A stretch of DNA of 64,000 nucleotides, taken from Pseudomonas sp. MYb327 (lineage in GTDB: Bacteria; Pseudomonadota; Gammaproteobacteria; Pseudomonadales; Pseudomonadaceae). Made by a program: the position numbers and the translations under genes. The notes under the pieces were generated by a model that ran no database searches, was not told where the DNA came from, and worked only from the letters and a program-made list of their open reading frames with translations. The stretch covers positions 1,316,001 through 1,380,000 of the forward strand of contig NZ_CP159258.1 of assembly GCF_040438925.1 (NCBI RefSeq). Reading direction: 5' to 3'. This document shows positions 29,460 through 42,295 of this stretch, one piece after another (the stretch's first letter is position 1; each line of letters begins with the position of its first letter).

Positions 29460-30134
29460 TCAGACTTCGTCGGGGCTGCGCAGGTTGGTTACCTGAATAC
29501 GCTGTTCGCGGCGCTTTTCCTTTTCGGAAGGCATCTCGGCGCGATAAACGCCTTGATCACCAACGACCCAGGAAAGTGGGCGACGCTCCTGGCCAATCGA
29601 CTCCTGCAACAGCATCAAGCCTTGCAGAAAAGCTTCAGGGCGGGGCGGGCAGCCAGGCACGTAGACGTCCACGGGCAGGAACTTGTCCACCCCTTGAACC
29701 ACGGAGTAGATGTCGTACATGCCACCGGAGTTGGCGCACGAACCCATGGAGATGACCCATTTAGGTTCGAGCATTTGCTCGTAGAGACGCTGAATGATCG
29801 GCGCCATCTTGATGAAGCAGGTACCGGCGATAACCATGAAATCCGCCTGACGCGGCGATGCCCGGATAACCTCGGCGCCAAAGCGCGCGATGTCGTGGGG
29901 CGCCGTGAAGGCGGTGGTCATTTCCACGTAGCAGCACGAAAGACCGAAGTTATACGGCCACAGGGAGTTCTTGCGCCCCCAATTGATCGTGCCGTTAAGC
30001 ACGTCTTCGAGCTTGCCCATGAAAATGTTTTTGTGAACTTGATCTTCTAACGGATCGGAAACGGTTTCCCGCTGGCCAATCGGATACTGCTCGTTAGGAG
30101 CATCGGGGTCGATCCTGGTGAGATTGTATTGCAT
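29460..30134 (-). CDS. nuoB: NADH-quinone oxidoreductase subunit B
   Basis: NuoB carries cluster N2, the last iron-sulfur centre before quinone. The 224-residue protein shows the ligands in GLSCCYVEM (tandem cysteines), GSCANSGG and [10 protein letters not shown]. The ATG at 30134 ([10 protein letters not shown]) has GAGG 8 bp upstream; a TTG two codons earlier is possible but less likely. nuoA ends about 10 bp before this start. Confidence 0.95.
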   Translation of the reverse strand: MQYNLTRIDPDAPNEQYPIGQRETVSDPLEDQVHKNIFMGKLEDVLNGTINWGRKNSLWPYNFGLSCCYVEMTTAFTAPHDIARFGAEVIRASPRQADFMVIAGTCFIKMAPIIQRLYEQMLEPKWVISMGSCANSGGMYDIYSVVQGVDKFLPVDVYVPGCPPRPEAFLQGLMLLQESIGQERRPLSWVVGDQGVYRAEMPSEKEKRREQRIQVTNLRSPDEV

Positions 30135-30144
30135 TGCCAAAGCC

Positions 30145-30558
30145 TCATTGTTTCAGCTTCGCTTGCCGCTTGCGCCGAGCTTCCGGAGCCCAGTCAAGGG
30201 CGCCCACTCGGAATAGGTAGACAAGACCTGCCAACAGAATTGCTATGAAAACGAGAGCTTCGACGAATCCGGTCCAGCCGCTTTCGCGGACGGACACAGA
30301 CCATGCAAAGAGAAAGAGGGCTTCGATATCGAAGATCACGAAGAGCATCGCGACCAGATAGAATTTGGCTGAGAGCCGCAAGCGGGCGCCACCTGTAGGT
30401 AGCATGCCGGACTCGAACGGTTCGTTTTTGCTGCGGCCCCAGGCTTTTGACCCGAGGAGGCTGGAAACACCGAGCATGAAGGCGCAGAGGCCGACAACAC
30501 CTAGAAGGAAAATGGCAAAGCCCCAGTTGTGGGCCATGAGTCCTGTCGCTTCGGGCAT
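30145..30558 (-). CDS. nuoA: NADH-quinone oxidoreductase subunit A
   Basis: NuoA is a 137-residue, three-helix membrane subunit at the junction of the two arms. The conserved loop [24 protein letters not shown] and the acidic helix [13 protein letters not shown] are clear. The ATG at 30558 ([13 protein letters not shown]) fits the family length; an upstream extension of 25 codons has no family support. It is the first gene of the 13-gene operon. Confidence 0.94.
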   Translation of the reverse strand: MPEATGLMAHNWGFAIFLLGVVGLCAFMLGVSSLLGSKAWGRSKNEPFESGMLPTGGARLRLSAKFYLVAMLFVIFDIEALFLFAWSVSVRESGWTGFVEALVFIAILLAGLVYLFRVGALDWAPEARRKRQAKLKQ

Positions 30559-30674
30559 GCTGGTAATCCTTAACAGAGAGCAAAGGTCTCTGAGCTTGAA
30601 AAGAAACAAAGCAGTGACGATATGTCGCAGCAATCAATCCCGCTGATTTTATGGCTAAACACCCAGCAAGTAAA

Positions 30675-30703
30675 ATTCCTATAGCGAAATTATTTATAGG
30701 AAT
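30675..30703. promoter_or_regulatory. Inverted repeat ATTCCTATA-N11-TATAGGAAT upstream of nuoA
   Basis: Nine-base perfect arms are separated by 11 bp, about 120 bp before the nuoA start. The arms are AT-rich and include TATA, so the element may overlap a promoter as an operator. The protein that would bind is unknown. Confidence 0.5.
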
Positions 30704-30815
30704 AAGGACATGGCGCGCGGCAAAAGCGCCGTAGCCCATGCGTTGCGGGCATTACCCGGTATTTCATCAATTATGTTTTGTAGGGAATGTAACGAACATA
30801 GTTATCGCTAAATGA

Positions 30816-30831
30816 TAATCAATATTGATTA
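30816..30831. promoter_or_regulatory. 16-bp perfect palindrome TAATCAATATTGATTA upstream of nuoA
   Basis: It lies about 260 bp before nuoA. The neighbouring AAATGATAATCAATATT matches the 19-bp Fur consensus at about 14 positions, and the ATCAA/TTGAT half-sites also recall FNR/ANR sites, but in everted order. The binding factor is undecided. Confidence 0.45.
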
Positions 30832-30981
30832 GGTTGGTTTTTAAACTGATTAATGCGCAGGGGGTCGGGAAGTTGTCTTAAATGCGCGTTATTGCAAGTA
30901 GTGGCGATGCTCGTTTTAGCGGATTTTTTCCAGGCTGATCGTGCCCCGGATCAGTTTTTTCGCTTGAGGTCGTCACTAATC

Positions 30982-31073
30982 CTGTAGGAGCGGGCTTGCC
31001 CGCGATAGCGGAGTTTCAGTCGACATGGTTGTTGGGGGCTGAAACCGTCATCGCGGGCAAGCTGCTCCCACAG
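30982..31073. repeat. REP pair (GCGGGCTTGCCCGCGA type), inverted
   Basis: Facing copies lie between the nuo control region and the aceA terminator. Confidence 0.82.
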
Positions 31074-31101
31074 AATTCATGCTGATTTCGAAATTGCACG
31101 C

Positions 31102-31131
31102 AAAAAAAACGCCCCGAACCAGTCGGGGCGT
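31102..31131 (-). terminator. Rho-independent terminator of aceA
   Basis: On the minus strand a 9-bp stem ACGCCCCGA/TCGGGGCGT is followed by a run of eight Ts, about 70 bp after the aceA stop. Confidence 0.9.
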
Positions 31132-31198
31132 CAGATGTGCAGCGCTGCGGTTAGCTTTCTATCCGGCCCGCAGCGGCTGATGTCTCAAGCGAAGCAGA

Positions 31199-32524
31199 TC
31201 AGTGGAACTGTTCTTCTTCAGTCGAACCGGTCAGCGCGGTAACCGAAGACGAGCCACCCTGAATCACAGTGGTCATGTCGTCGAAGTAGCCGGTGCCCAC
31301 TTCCTGCTGGTGAGCCACGAAGGTGTAACCCTTGGCAGCGTCAGCGAATTCCTGCTCTTGCAATTTCACGTAGGCAGTCATGTCGTTGCGGGCGTAGTCG
31401 TGCGCCAGGTTGAACATGCTGTGCCACATGTTGTGAATGCCGGCCAGGGTGATGAACTGGTGCTTGTAGCCCATGGCGGACAGTTCGCGCTGGAACTTGG
31501 CGATGGTCGCGTCGTCCAGGTTTTTCTTCCAGTTGAAGGAAGGCGAGCAGTTGTACGACAGCAGTTGGTCCGGGTATTCCTTCTTGATCGCTTCAGCGAA
31601 GCGACGAGCCTCGTCCAGGTCTGGTTTAGCGGTTTCGCACCAGATCAGGTCGGCGTACGGAGCGTAGGCCAGGCCGCGAGCGATGGCTTGGTCCAGACCG
31701 GCGCGCACTTTGTAGAAGCCTTCCTGGGTACGTTCGCCAGTCACGAATGGCTGGTCGTACGGGTCGCAGTCGGAAGTCAGCAGGTCAGCAGCGTTAGCGT
31801 CAGTACGAGCCAGAATGATGGTCGGAGTACCGGCAACGTCGGCCGCCAGACGCGCAGCGGTCAGCTTCTGTACGGCTTCCTGAGTAGGAACCAGTACCTT
31901 GCCGCCCATGTGGCCGCATTTTTTCACGGAAGCCAGTTGGTCTTCGAAGTGAACGCCGGCGGCGCCTGCTTCAATCATGCTCTTCATCAGTTCGTAAGCG
32001 TTCAGTACGCCGCCGAAACCGGCTTCGGCGTCAGCAACGATCGGCGCGAAGTAGTCGATGTAGCCAGCGTCGCCCGGGTTCTTGCCGGCTTTCCACTGGA
32101 TCTGGTCAGCACGACGGAACGAGTTGTTGATGCGCTTGACCACGGTAGGAACGGAGTCTACCGGGTACAGCGACTGGTCCGGGTACATCGATTCGGCGGA
32201 GTTGTTGTCCGCAGCCACTTGCCAGCCCGACAGGTAGATCGCCTGGATGCCGGCTTTGACTTGTTGCACAGCCTGGCCGCCGGTCAGGGCGCCCATGCAG
32301 TTGACGAAATCTTTCTCAGGACGGAAGGCTGGCTTGGCACCCTGGGTAACCAGGTTCCACAGCTTCTCGGCGCCCATTTTTGCAAAGGTGTGCTCAGGTT
32401 GAACCGAGCCACGCAGACGGACGACGTCAGCAGCGGAGTAAGTGCGTGTCACGCCTTTCCAGCGCGGGTTTTCAGCCCAGTCTTTTTCGAGGGCTGCAAT
32501 TTGCTGTTCGCGTGTCAGTGCCAT
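31199..32524 (-). CDS. aceA: Isocitrate lyase
   Basis: AceA cleaves isocitrate to succinate and glyoxylate, the first step of the glyoxylate shunt needed for growth on acetate and fatty acids. The 441-residue protein has the catalytic motif KKCGHMGGK with Cys203. The length fits the short enterobacterial-type class. It stands alone, with its own terminator and an unusually long (about 480 bp) upstream region that holds a candidate promoter and an operator-like palindrome. Confidence 0.97.
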   Translation of the reverse strand: MALTREQQIAALEKDWAENPRWKGVTRTYSAADVVRLRGSVQPEHTFAKMGAEKLWNLVTQGAKPAFRPEKDFVNCMGALTGGQAVQQVKAGIQAIYLSGWQVAADNNSAESMYPDQSLYPVDSVPTVVKRINNSFRRADQIQWKAGKNPGDAGYIDYFAPIVADAEAGFGGVLNAYELMKSMIEAGAAGVHFEDQLASVKKCGHMGGKVLVPTQEAVQKLTAARLAADVAGTPTIILARTDANAADLLTSDCDPYDQPFVTGERTQEGFYKVRAGLDQAIARGLAYAPYADLIWCETAKPDLDEARRFAEAIKKEYPDQLLSYNCSPSFNWKKNLDDATIAKFQRELSAMGYKHQFITLAGIHNMWHSMFNLAHDYARNDMTAYVKLQEQEFADAAKGYTFVAHQQEVGTGYFDDMTTVIQGGSSSVTALTGSTEEEQFH

Positions 32525-32900
32525 GGGAGATAAACCTCGTCGCGTCTTTATGAAAAGTTGTTCTGCGGTGGAAAATTCCTGCGCTCGCTGACCAGAAGCT
32601 TAGGTGGTCAAGTCGTATTCGGCGGGGCTGGCGACGGGATGAACGATGGGCTCGAGGGGAAGTGAGCAGGTAAGGGCGAAACTGGCGGGCGCATTCGGGC
32701 GTCGTGGGCCTTGGTGCGAACTTCAGTGTGATGCCGGGTTTACCTAAATACGCTTCCGTCCCTCGGGACAACTTCGTTCCAGTCGGCAACCTCGTCAAAC
32801 ACACCTTGTGGGCGGTACAGACACGAAGCGGTTCGCGGGGTAGGTGCGAACATCGCCTCGAAGGCCCTTGCCAGGGCCCCTGATTAGCGGGAGCGAGGCC

Positions 32901-32929
32901 ATCATGCCTTTGCTTTTTTGGCTCGTCAA
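32901..32929 (-). promoter_or_regulatory. Candidate sigma-70 promoter of aceA
   Basis: On the minus strand TTGACG (5 of 6 to consensus), a 17-bp spacer and CATGAT (4 of 6) are found, giving a leader of about 370 nt before the aceA ATG. The position next to the palindrome at 32936 supports it. Confidence 0.45.
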
Positions 32930-32935
32930 ACGTTT

Positions 32936-32961
32936 TGTAGTGCTTTTTTTCAGGCACTACA
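32936..32961. promoter_or_regulatory. Inverted repeat TGTAGTGC-N10-GCACTACA, candidate aceA operator
   Basis: Perfect 8-bp arms lie 6 bp upstream of the candidate -35. No T-tract follows on either strand, so it is not a terminator. From memory, TGTAGT/ACTACA half-sites resemble those of KDPG-responsive regulators of Pseudomonas carbon metabolism, and aceA is a known RccR target; the assignment is inference. Confidence 0.5.
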
Positions 32962-33001
32962 TCTTTGGTCTAATACGACTTGTCAGTCAGTTTTTGGTGT
33001 C

Positions 33002-33763
33002 TCAGTCCAAAGTATCGACTTTCACTCGAAGGGTCATGTCGTTCCGGCTCTGGGTAGAGTAGCTGCGGGTTACGCCCTGTTTATCGGCCTGCGTCTGGCC
33101 ATTCATACCGGCCAGCAGGATCCACTCACCCAGGCGCCCGGTGACGGTTGTGTCGGTGCTTTGCACGTTCACTACATCGGGACGTTCCTGGCTCATGCGG
33201 TCACGGTTGGTACTGATCGACAGATGGACGATTTCGCCGGTGACGTTTGCAGTGACGTAGAAGCCCTGAGTGACGTTGCGGTATTCGGTCTGGCTGCGTA
33301 GGTCGCCGTAGGAATCGGACTGCGTGCTGGTGAGCGGAACGCTCTGGCCGACCTGGATCAATGCGGGCATGCCGTCGGTGGCCTGCACTTGCTGGATACC
33401 GCCGTCGCGGCTGTCGGTGCTGCGGCTGATAATGCGGGTCTGGCTTGGCTTGGCACCATTGACTGAATACCCCTGGTCGCCCTGGACATTGTTTTCGTTG
33501 GTGTCGACGGTAATCAGCAGGCGTTTCGGCGCTATGTCGAGTTGGCTGAGCAGGGCCTTAAGTTCGTCGATCTTGCGCTGATCAGCGTTGACGATGAGTT
33601 GATTGCCGTAGGCGCTGACCTGACCGTCCTTGCCGATGAAATCCTGCGCCACCGGCAACATATCGGCGCTGGTGTGGTAATTCAGTGGCACGATTTCGGT
33701 GGCTGCCATGACCGAAAAACTGCAGGTCACCAACAGGGTGGTGAGCAGGGTGCGTAGGGACAT
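33002..33763 (-). CDS. Periplasmic secretin-domain protein without a secretion system
   Basis: This 253-residue protein begins with a signal peptide (MSLRTLLTTLLVTCSFSVMA, cleavage near residue 20). It continues with an N1-like secretin domain (EIVPLNYHTSADMLPVAQDF, then a segment ending in NQLIVNADQRKIDELKALL) and a part that looks like the start of the secretin beta domain (IQVGQSVPLTST, later GEWILLAGMNGQ). It is much too short for a pore-forming secretin (usually over 500 residues), and no type II, III or IV pilus gene is near. The start at 33763 follows GGAGAT. The function is unknown. Confidence 0.8.
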   Translation of the reverse strand: MSLRTLLTTLLVTCSFSVMAATEIVPLNYHTSADMLPVAQDFIGKDGQVSAYGNQLIVNADQRKIDELKALLSQLDIAPKRLLITVDTNENNVQGDQGYSVNGAKPSQTRIISRSTDSRDGGIQQVQATDGMPALIQVGQSVPLTSTQSDSYGDLRSQTEYRNVTQGFYVTANVTGEIVHLSISTNRDRMSQERPDVVNVQSTDTTVTGRLGEWILLAGMNGQTQADKQGVTRSYSTQSRNDMTLRVKVDTLD

Positions 33764-33844
33764 ATCCGTTATCTCCGCCAACTTCAAAGTGTTGATATTG
33801 CCAGTTTGTCGGCTCGCAGTGGGGCAAGTTGAATCGTAGACAGC

Positions 33845-33880
33845 AAAACGCCCCGGCATTCGAAAATGGCGGGGCGTTTT
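33845..33880. terminator. Bidirectional-type hairpin after the roxA-GNAT unit
   Basis: Perfect 10-base arms AAAACGCCCC and GGGGCGTTTT, with a partly paired inner loop, end in a T-run on both strands. It lies between the GNAT gene and the secretin-domain gene, both on the minus strand. Confidence 0.8.
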
Positions 33881-33913
33881 GTGGTGTTCATCAGGGCAGG
33901 TCTAGCTCAATCC

Positions 33914-33940
33914 CTGTAGGAGCAAGCTTGCTCGCGATGG
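33914..33940. repeat. Single REP palindrome (GCAAGCTTGCTCGCGAT type)
   Basis: One unpaired copy lies between the GNAT stop and the terminator hairpin. It is the only single REP in the window. Confidence 0.7.
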
Positions 33941-33953
33941 CCGCAACTCGGTA

Positions 33954-34379
33954 TCAAGCCGAATGACGAACCATGTCCACATGCGGAATCCCGGCCTCCA
34001 GGAATTCCTCACTGACCATGCTGAAACCCAGGCGCTCATAAAACGCCGTGGCTTGCACCTGTGCGCTGAGTTGCTGCTGCTTCAGGCCGCGCTTCTCGGC
34101 TTCACCGATGACGGCTTGCATCAACGCATCGCCAACTTTCAAGCCGCGCCAGTCCTTCAGGACCGATACCCGGCCGACGTGACCGTCAGGCAGCAGGCGC
34201 GCTGTGCCAATCGGAAAGTCGCCTTCGTAAGCGAGGAAATGCACTGCATCAATGTCATCGGCATCCCATTCCAGCTCTGGCGGAACGGACTGTTCGGCGA
34301 CGAATACCGTTTCACGAATGCGCCGGATCTCGGCGTTGTCCTTTTGCCAGTCTGCGACACGTACGTGAATCTTATTCAT
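33954..34379 (-). CDS. GNAT-family N-acetyltransferase (ElaA-like)
   Basis: This 141-residue protein has the acetyl-CoA-binding GNAT core: a beta strand ending in GTARLLPDG, the pyrophosphate loop region VLKDWRGLKVGDALMQ (a variant of Q/RxxGxG/A), and the C-terminal FYERLGF. The start (MNKIHVRV at 34379) overlaps the end of roxA by 8 bp, so it belongs to the roxA transcript. The substrate is unknown. Confidence 0.88.
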   Translation of the reverse strand: MNKIHVRVADWQKDNAEIRRIRETVFVAEQSVPPELEWDADDIDAVHFLAYEGDFPIGTARLLPDGHVGRVSVLKDWRGLKVGDALMQAVIGEAEKRGLKQQQLSAQVQATAFYERLGFSMVSEEFLEAGIPHVDMVRHSA

Positions 34380-35541
34380 CGGCGAACCCCAGGCTCCCTT
34401 GCTTGACCAGTTCACACAGCAGGCCGCGGCCGTCTTCGTCGGACAGCCAATCACCCAGGTTGTCGGCGTGCAGGGCGTCGGCAGCGCAGATCATTTTCAG
34501 CAGTTCACGCAGTTTGCCAGGCAGATAACGGCTCTGGCCGCTGGCGAACAGCAGCAGGTCGTCATCGACTTCGGACCAGGCCAGGCGCGCGCTCGGATTG
34601 CGGATCAGCACGGCGCCTTGTTCCAGTGCGCCGAGGACGTCGTCTTCTTCGAGGTCTTCCGGGCCAACCACCAGTTCCGGGTAACGCGGCTCGGTCATGA
34701 ACTGGCCGAACCAGGTCAGCAGCAGACGCTCATCGCTCATGTGCTCGGCCAGCAGGCTTTTCAGGCGGTCCAGAGCGTCATGCTGAATCTGGTGCGGATC
34801 GGCCGCAGGCAGGGCGTCGGCGTCGGTGTAGCGCTCTTCGTCCGGCAGGAACTGGCTGAGGAAGTCGGTGAAATGGGTCAGTACTTCAGCGGCGCTCGGC
34901 GCGCGGAAACCAACGGAGTAGGTCAGGCAGTCATCGACCGCGACGCCGCAGTGGGCCAAGCGCGGTGGCAGGTAGAGCATGTCGCCCGGTTCGAGGACCC
35001 ACTCATCAGTGGCTTCGAAATCAGCCAGGATACGCAGGTCGGCGTGTTGCAGCAGCGGGCTTTCGGAGTCGCACATCTGGCCGATTTTCCAGTTGCGCTT
35101 GCCGTGGCCTTGCAGCAGGAAGACGTCGTAGTTGTCGAAGTGCGGACCGACGCTGCCACCTGGCGCGGCGAAGCTGATCATCACGTCGTCGATGCGCCAG
35201 CTCGGCAGGAAGCGGAAGTTCTCCAGCAACTCGCTGACTTCCGGTACGAACTGGTCGACGGCTTGAACCAGCAGGGTCCAGTCGCGTTCAGGCAATTTGC
35301 TGAATTCGTCTTCGGCAAACGGACCGCGGCGCAATTCCCACGGGCGCTCACCATTTTCGATGATCAGGCGCGATTCGACTTCTTCTTCCAGCGCCAGGCC
35401 GGCCAGTTCGTCGGCATCGATCGGGCTTTCGAAGTCAGGAATCGCCTGGCGGATCAACAACGGTTTCTTCTGCCAGTAGTCGCGCAGGAATTCCCGTGCC
35501 GTGATGCCGCCCAGAAGTTGAAGAGGAATATCAGGATTCAT
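34372..35541 (-). CDS. roxA: Ribosomal protein uL16 3-hydroxylase (cupin/JmjC), RoxA/YcfD
   Basis: RoxA is a 2-oxoglutarate- and Fe(II)-dependent oxygenase that hydroxylates an arginine of ribosomal protein uL16. The 389-residue protein has the JmjC metal motif HxD in GPHFDNYDVFLLQ and a later His in LPPRLAHCGVAV, plus the C-terminal winged-helix extension typical of YcfD. The ATG at 35541 (MNPDIPLQLLGG) was chosen over one eight codons upstream, which the family does not share. It precedes the GNAT gene and lies downstream of the purB terminator. Confidence 0.92.
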   Translation of the reverse strand: MNPDIPLQLLGGITAREFLRDYWQKKPLLIRQAIPDFESPIDADELAGLALEEEVESRLIIENGERPWELRRGPFAEDEFSKLPERDWTLLVQAVDQFVPEVSELLENFRFLPSWRIDDVMISFAAPGGSVGPHFDNYDVFLLQGHGKRNWKIGQMCDSESPLLQHADLRILADFEATDEWVLEPGDMLYLPPRLAHCGVAVDDCLTYSVGFRAPSAAEVLTHFTDFLSQFLPDEERYTDADALPAADPHQIQHDALDRLKSLLAEHMSDERLLLTWFGQFMTEPRYPELVVGPEDLEEDDVLGALEQGAVLIRNPSARLAWSEVDDDLLLFASGQSRYLPGKLRELLKMICAADALHADNLGDWLSDEDGRGLLCELVKQGSLGFADE

Positions 35542-35579
35542 GTGTAACCTATTGAAAAAAAGCACTTTTCAGACGGGAA

Positions 35580-35605
35580 TAAAAACGCCCGGCGCGGCCG
35601 GGCGT
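35580..35605 (-). terminator. Rho-independent terminator of purB
   Basis: On the minus strand a 9-bp stem ACGCCCGGC/GCCGGGCGT with a 3-base loop is followed by TTTTT, just after the purB stop. Confidence 0.88.
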
Positions 35606-35626
35606 CTTCAAGGGTCTAGCGGTCGA

Positions 35627-37084
<1,458 letters not shown>

Positions 37085-37121
37085 TTACGCGTATTGCTAA
37101 GTTCAATTCTGTCGATGCGGG

Positions 37122-37745
37122 TTATTCGTTACGCATCAATGGGTAAAGCTCTTTCAGCAATTTGCGGCGGCTGATCACCAGCTGCCAGCGATGCCCGCCC
37201 AATTGCCGCCACAGACGTGCTGAACGGATGCCGGCCAGCAACAGGGCACGAATTTTCGAGGCGTTGCTCGGTTGCTGCAGGTTGCGCATGTCGCCGTGCA
37301 CCTGAATGCGTTGGCGCAGGGTGCTCAAGGTGTCCTGATACAGCGCGCCGCAGGCAGCGATCACGTTTTCATGGGCCGGGCCGAAGTGTTCGACTTGGGA
37401 CTGAATCTGCGGCAGGCGCTTGCCGATGATGTCCAGCATGTCGTTGCGCTTGGCCAGCTGACGCTCAAGGCCAAGCATGGCCAGCGCATAGCGCAGCGGC
37501 TCGCGTTGCAGGGCGCTCGGATCGCGCTCCAGGGCACCGATCAGCGCGCGATAGCCTTCGCGCAGATTGATGTCGTCGCCGCCATAAACTTCCAGAGTGT
37601 CCTTTGGATCGCGGATCAGCAGGCTGCCGAGCATACAGGTCAGGCCGGCCTCGTTGGTCTGGCCGGTCTTGGCGATCTTGTCGACCAGCACGGCGGCGAG
37701 GAATACGCCGCCTAGCGCGGTCAGTTGCTCCTGGGTCGGGCTCAT
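37122..37745 (-). CDS. hflD: HflD-family protein
   Basis: This 207-residue, mostly helical protein is HflD, a membrane-associated protein named for its effect on phage lambda lysogeny in E. coli; its general role is unclear. The start [13 protein letters not shown] overlaps the mnmA stop by 4 bp (ATGA). The mnmA-hflD-purB order is conserved in gammaproteobacteria. Confidence 0.92.
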   Translation of the reverse strand: MSPTQEQLTALGGVFLAAVLVDKIAKTGQTNEAGLTCMLGSLLIRDPKDTLEVYGGDDINLREGYRALIGALERDPSALQREPLRYALAMLGLERQLAKRNDMLDIIGKRLPQIQSQVEHFGPAHENVIAACGALYQDTLSTLRQRIQVHGDMRNLQQPSNASKIRALLLAGIRSARLWRQLGGHRWQLVISRRKLLKELYPLMRNE

Positions 37746-38875
37746 TGGGCCTGGCCTTTGCTGGTCCACGGTTCCGCTACTTCGATCACGCCGCCGCCGA
37801 GGCAAATCTCGCCGTCGTAAAACACCACGGACTGGCCCGGGGTGACCGCGCGTTGCGGGTCATCGAAGGTTGCGCGATAGCCGGTGGCGGTTTTTTCCAG
37901 GGTGCAGGGCTGATCGCTCTGGCGATAACGGACCTTGGCGGTCAGTTTGCGCGGTTCAGTCAGATCGATCGGGTTGACCCAATAGATGTCCGAAGCGAGC
38001 AGGGCGCGGGAGAACAACCATGGATGGTCGTTGCCCTGGCCGACGATCAATTCGTTGTGCTCCAGGTCCTTGATCAGCACATACCACGGCTCGTCGCTGG
38101 CGTCTTTCAGACCACCGATGCCCAGACCCTGACGCTGGCCGATGGTGTGATACATCAAGCCGTGGTGACGGCCAATGATTTCACCTTCGGTGGTCTTGAT
38201 CTCGCCTGGTTGCGCCGGCAGGTATTGCTTGAGGAAGTCGCTGAAGCGGCGCTCGCCGATAAAGCAGATTCCGGTGGAATCCTTCTTCTTCGCGGTCGCC
38301 AGTTCGTATTTCTCGGCAATCGCGCGAACCTGGGGTTTTTCCAGTTCGCCGACCGGGAACAGTGTCTTGGCGATCTGTTCCCCGCCGACGGCGTGCAGGA
38401 AATAGCTCTGGTCCTTGTTTGGGTCCAGGCCTTTAAGCAGCTCGGTGCGGCCGTCGATGTCGCGGCGGCGCACGTAGTGACCGGTGGCGATCAGGTCGGC
38501 GCCAAGCATCATGGCGTAGTCGAGAAACGCCTTGAACTTGATCTCACGGTTACACAGGATGTCCGGGTTCGGCGTGCGTCCGGCCTTGTATTCGGCCAGG
38601 AAATGCTCGAACACGTTGTCCCAGTACTCGGCGGCGAAGTTGGCGGTGTGCAGCTTGATGCCAATTTTGTCGCACACAGCCTGGGCGTCCGCCAGGTCAT
38701 CCATGGCGGTGCAATATTCCGTTCCATCGTCTTCTTCCCAGTTCTTCATGAACAGGCCTTCCACTTCATAACCCTGCTCGATCAGCAGGAGAGCGGAAAC
38801 GGAAGAGTCCACGCCGCCGGACATGCCGACAATGACGCGCTTCTTTTGTGAGTCAGAAGGGGCTGGATCACGCAT
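37742..38875 (-). CDS. mnmA: tRNA-specific 2-thiouridylase MnmA
   Basis: MnmA puts sulfur on U34 of tRNA-Lys, -Glu and -Gln, using persulfide from the Tus relay. The 377-residue protein has the ATP PP-loop GMSGGVDSS (about residues 17-25), the conserved Cys108 (DILCNR) and the catalytic Cys204 ([10 protein letters not shown]). The sulfur donors TusDCBE are encoded at about 60-61.4 kb in this window. It is the first gene of a unit with hflD. Confidence 0.96.
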   Translation of the reverse strand: MRDPAPSDSQKKRVIVGMSGGVDSSVSALLLIEQGYEVEGLFMKNWEEDDGTEYCTAMDDLADAQAVCDKIGIKLHTANFAAEYWDNVFEHFLAEYKAGRTPNPDILCNREIKFKAFLDYAMMLGADLIATGHYVRRRDIDGRTELLKGLDPNKDQSYFLHAVGGEQIAKTLFPVGELEKPQVRAIAEKYELATAKKKDSTGICFIGERRFSDFLKQYLPAQPGEIKTTEGEIIGRHHGLMYHTIGQRQGLGIGGLKDASDEPWYVLIKDLEHNELIVGQGNDHPWLFSRALLASDIYWVNPIDLTEPRKLTAKVRYRQSDQPCTLEKTATGYRATFDDPQRAVTPGQSVVFYDGEICLGGGVIEVAEPWTSKGQAQ

Positions 38876-38934
38876 AGGGATTCAATGAGTGTCTTGAAAA
38901 AGGACGCGATTCTAACAGGCTGGAGCCCGCAAGG

Positions 38935-39381
38935 CTAAAGAGAAGGGCGGATCAATTCGAGGTCGAAGTGTTTACCGTCCAGATAGTCGTCGATGCAGCG
39001 GATGATCAGCTCGCTGCGCCAGTTGTCGCGCTGCTGGATTAATTCGTCACGGGTCAACCACTTGGCGCCGACGATGCCGTCGTCCAGCTGATAATCGGGG
39101 TGGTGTTTCAGCGGCTTGGCGATGAAGCAGACCCGTTGGTAAGTCACGCCGTTGCTCGGTGCGGTGTAGAGATAGATTCCCACCACGCCAGTGGCTTCAA
39201 CGTCCCAGCCGGTTTCCTCGAGGGTTTCGCGCACGGCGGCTTCGGTCAGCGTTTCGTTGGGATCAAGGTGGCCGGCGGGCTGATTGAGCACGACACGGCC
39301 GTGTTTGAGTTCCTCGACCATCAGGAAGCGGCCGTTGTCTTCGACAATGGTGGCGACGGTGATGTGGGGTTTCCAGTCCAT
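38935..39381 (-). CDS. nudJ: Nudix hydrolase NudJ-like
   Basis: This 148-residue protein contains the Nudix box GX5EX7REUXEEXGU as GHLDPNETLTEAAVRETLEE followed by TGW. NudJ-type enzymes hydrolyse thiamin pyrophosphates and nucleoside di- and triphosphates. The ATG at 39381 (MDWKPHITVA) follows GAGGTG. It lies 59 bp upstream of mnmA on the same strand, as is common in Pseudomonas. Confidence 0.9.
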   Translation of the reverse strand: MDWKPHITVATIVEDNGRFLMVEELKHGRVVLNQPAGHLDPNETLTEAAVRETLEETGWDVEATGVVGIYLYTAPSNGVTYQRVCFIAKPLKHHPDYQLDDGIVGAKWLTRDELIQQRDNWRSELIIRCIDDYLDGKHFDLELIRPSL

Positions 39382-39416
39382 AAAACACCTCAATTTAAAT
39401 GTTGAAACGCAAGCCT

Positions 39417-39509
39417 TGTAGGAGCCGGCTTGCCAGCGATAGCAGTTTATTATCCAGCATCTTCATTGATTGATCCGCCGCTATCGCCAGCAAGCCGGCT
39501 CCTACAGGG
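39417..39509. repeat. REP pair (GCCGGCTTGC type), inverted
   Basis: Facing copies lie between the idh terminator and nudJ. Confidence 0.83.
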
Positions 39510-39524
39510 ATTTGTGCAGGTTTT

Positions 39525-39559
39525 AAAACACAAACCCCGGCACAGGGCCGGGGTTTGTG
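39525..39559 (-). terminator. Rho-independent terminator of idh
   Basis: A perfect 12-bp stem CACAAACCCCGG/CCGGGGTTTGTG is followed on the minus strand by TTTT, close after the idh stop. Confidence 0.88.
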
Positions 39560-39575
39560 ATGCAGCCTTGCAGCC

Positions 39576-42295
<2,720 letters not shown>

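Larger units (their letters stand above)
30559..31101 (-). promoter_or_regulatory. Long AT-rich upstream region of the nuo operon
   Basis: More than 500 bp separate nuoA from the aceA terminator. No gene is supported here. The part from 30640 to 30960 is much richer in A and T than its surroundings and holds two perfect palindromes (listed separately); the distal part holds a REP pair. The nuo promoter must lie here, but I cannot fix one -35/-10 pair with confidence. Confidence 0.6.
32525..33001 (-). other. Long gene-free leader and promoter region of aceA
   Basis: About 477 bp separate aceA from the secretin-domain gene. The open frame over 32472-32957 on the minus strand has no family-like sequence and runs into aceA in another frame, so I read the stretch as non-coding leader. 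Apart from the promoter and palindrome listed, I see nothing in it. Confidence 0.6.

Noticed and set aside
30808..30826. A definite Fur box upstream of nuoA
   Set aside because: About 14 of 19 positions fit, but in AT-rich DNA such a match can arise by chance, and the perfect palindrome here is centred elsewhere; kept only as a possibility.
32472..32957. A 161-codon open frame on the minus strand upstream of aceA
   Set aside because: It runs into aceA in another frame, has unusual composition (many Arg, Pro, Ser) and no family likeness; I treat it as leader DNA.
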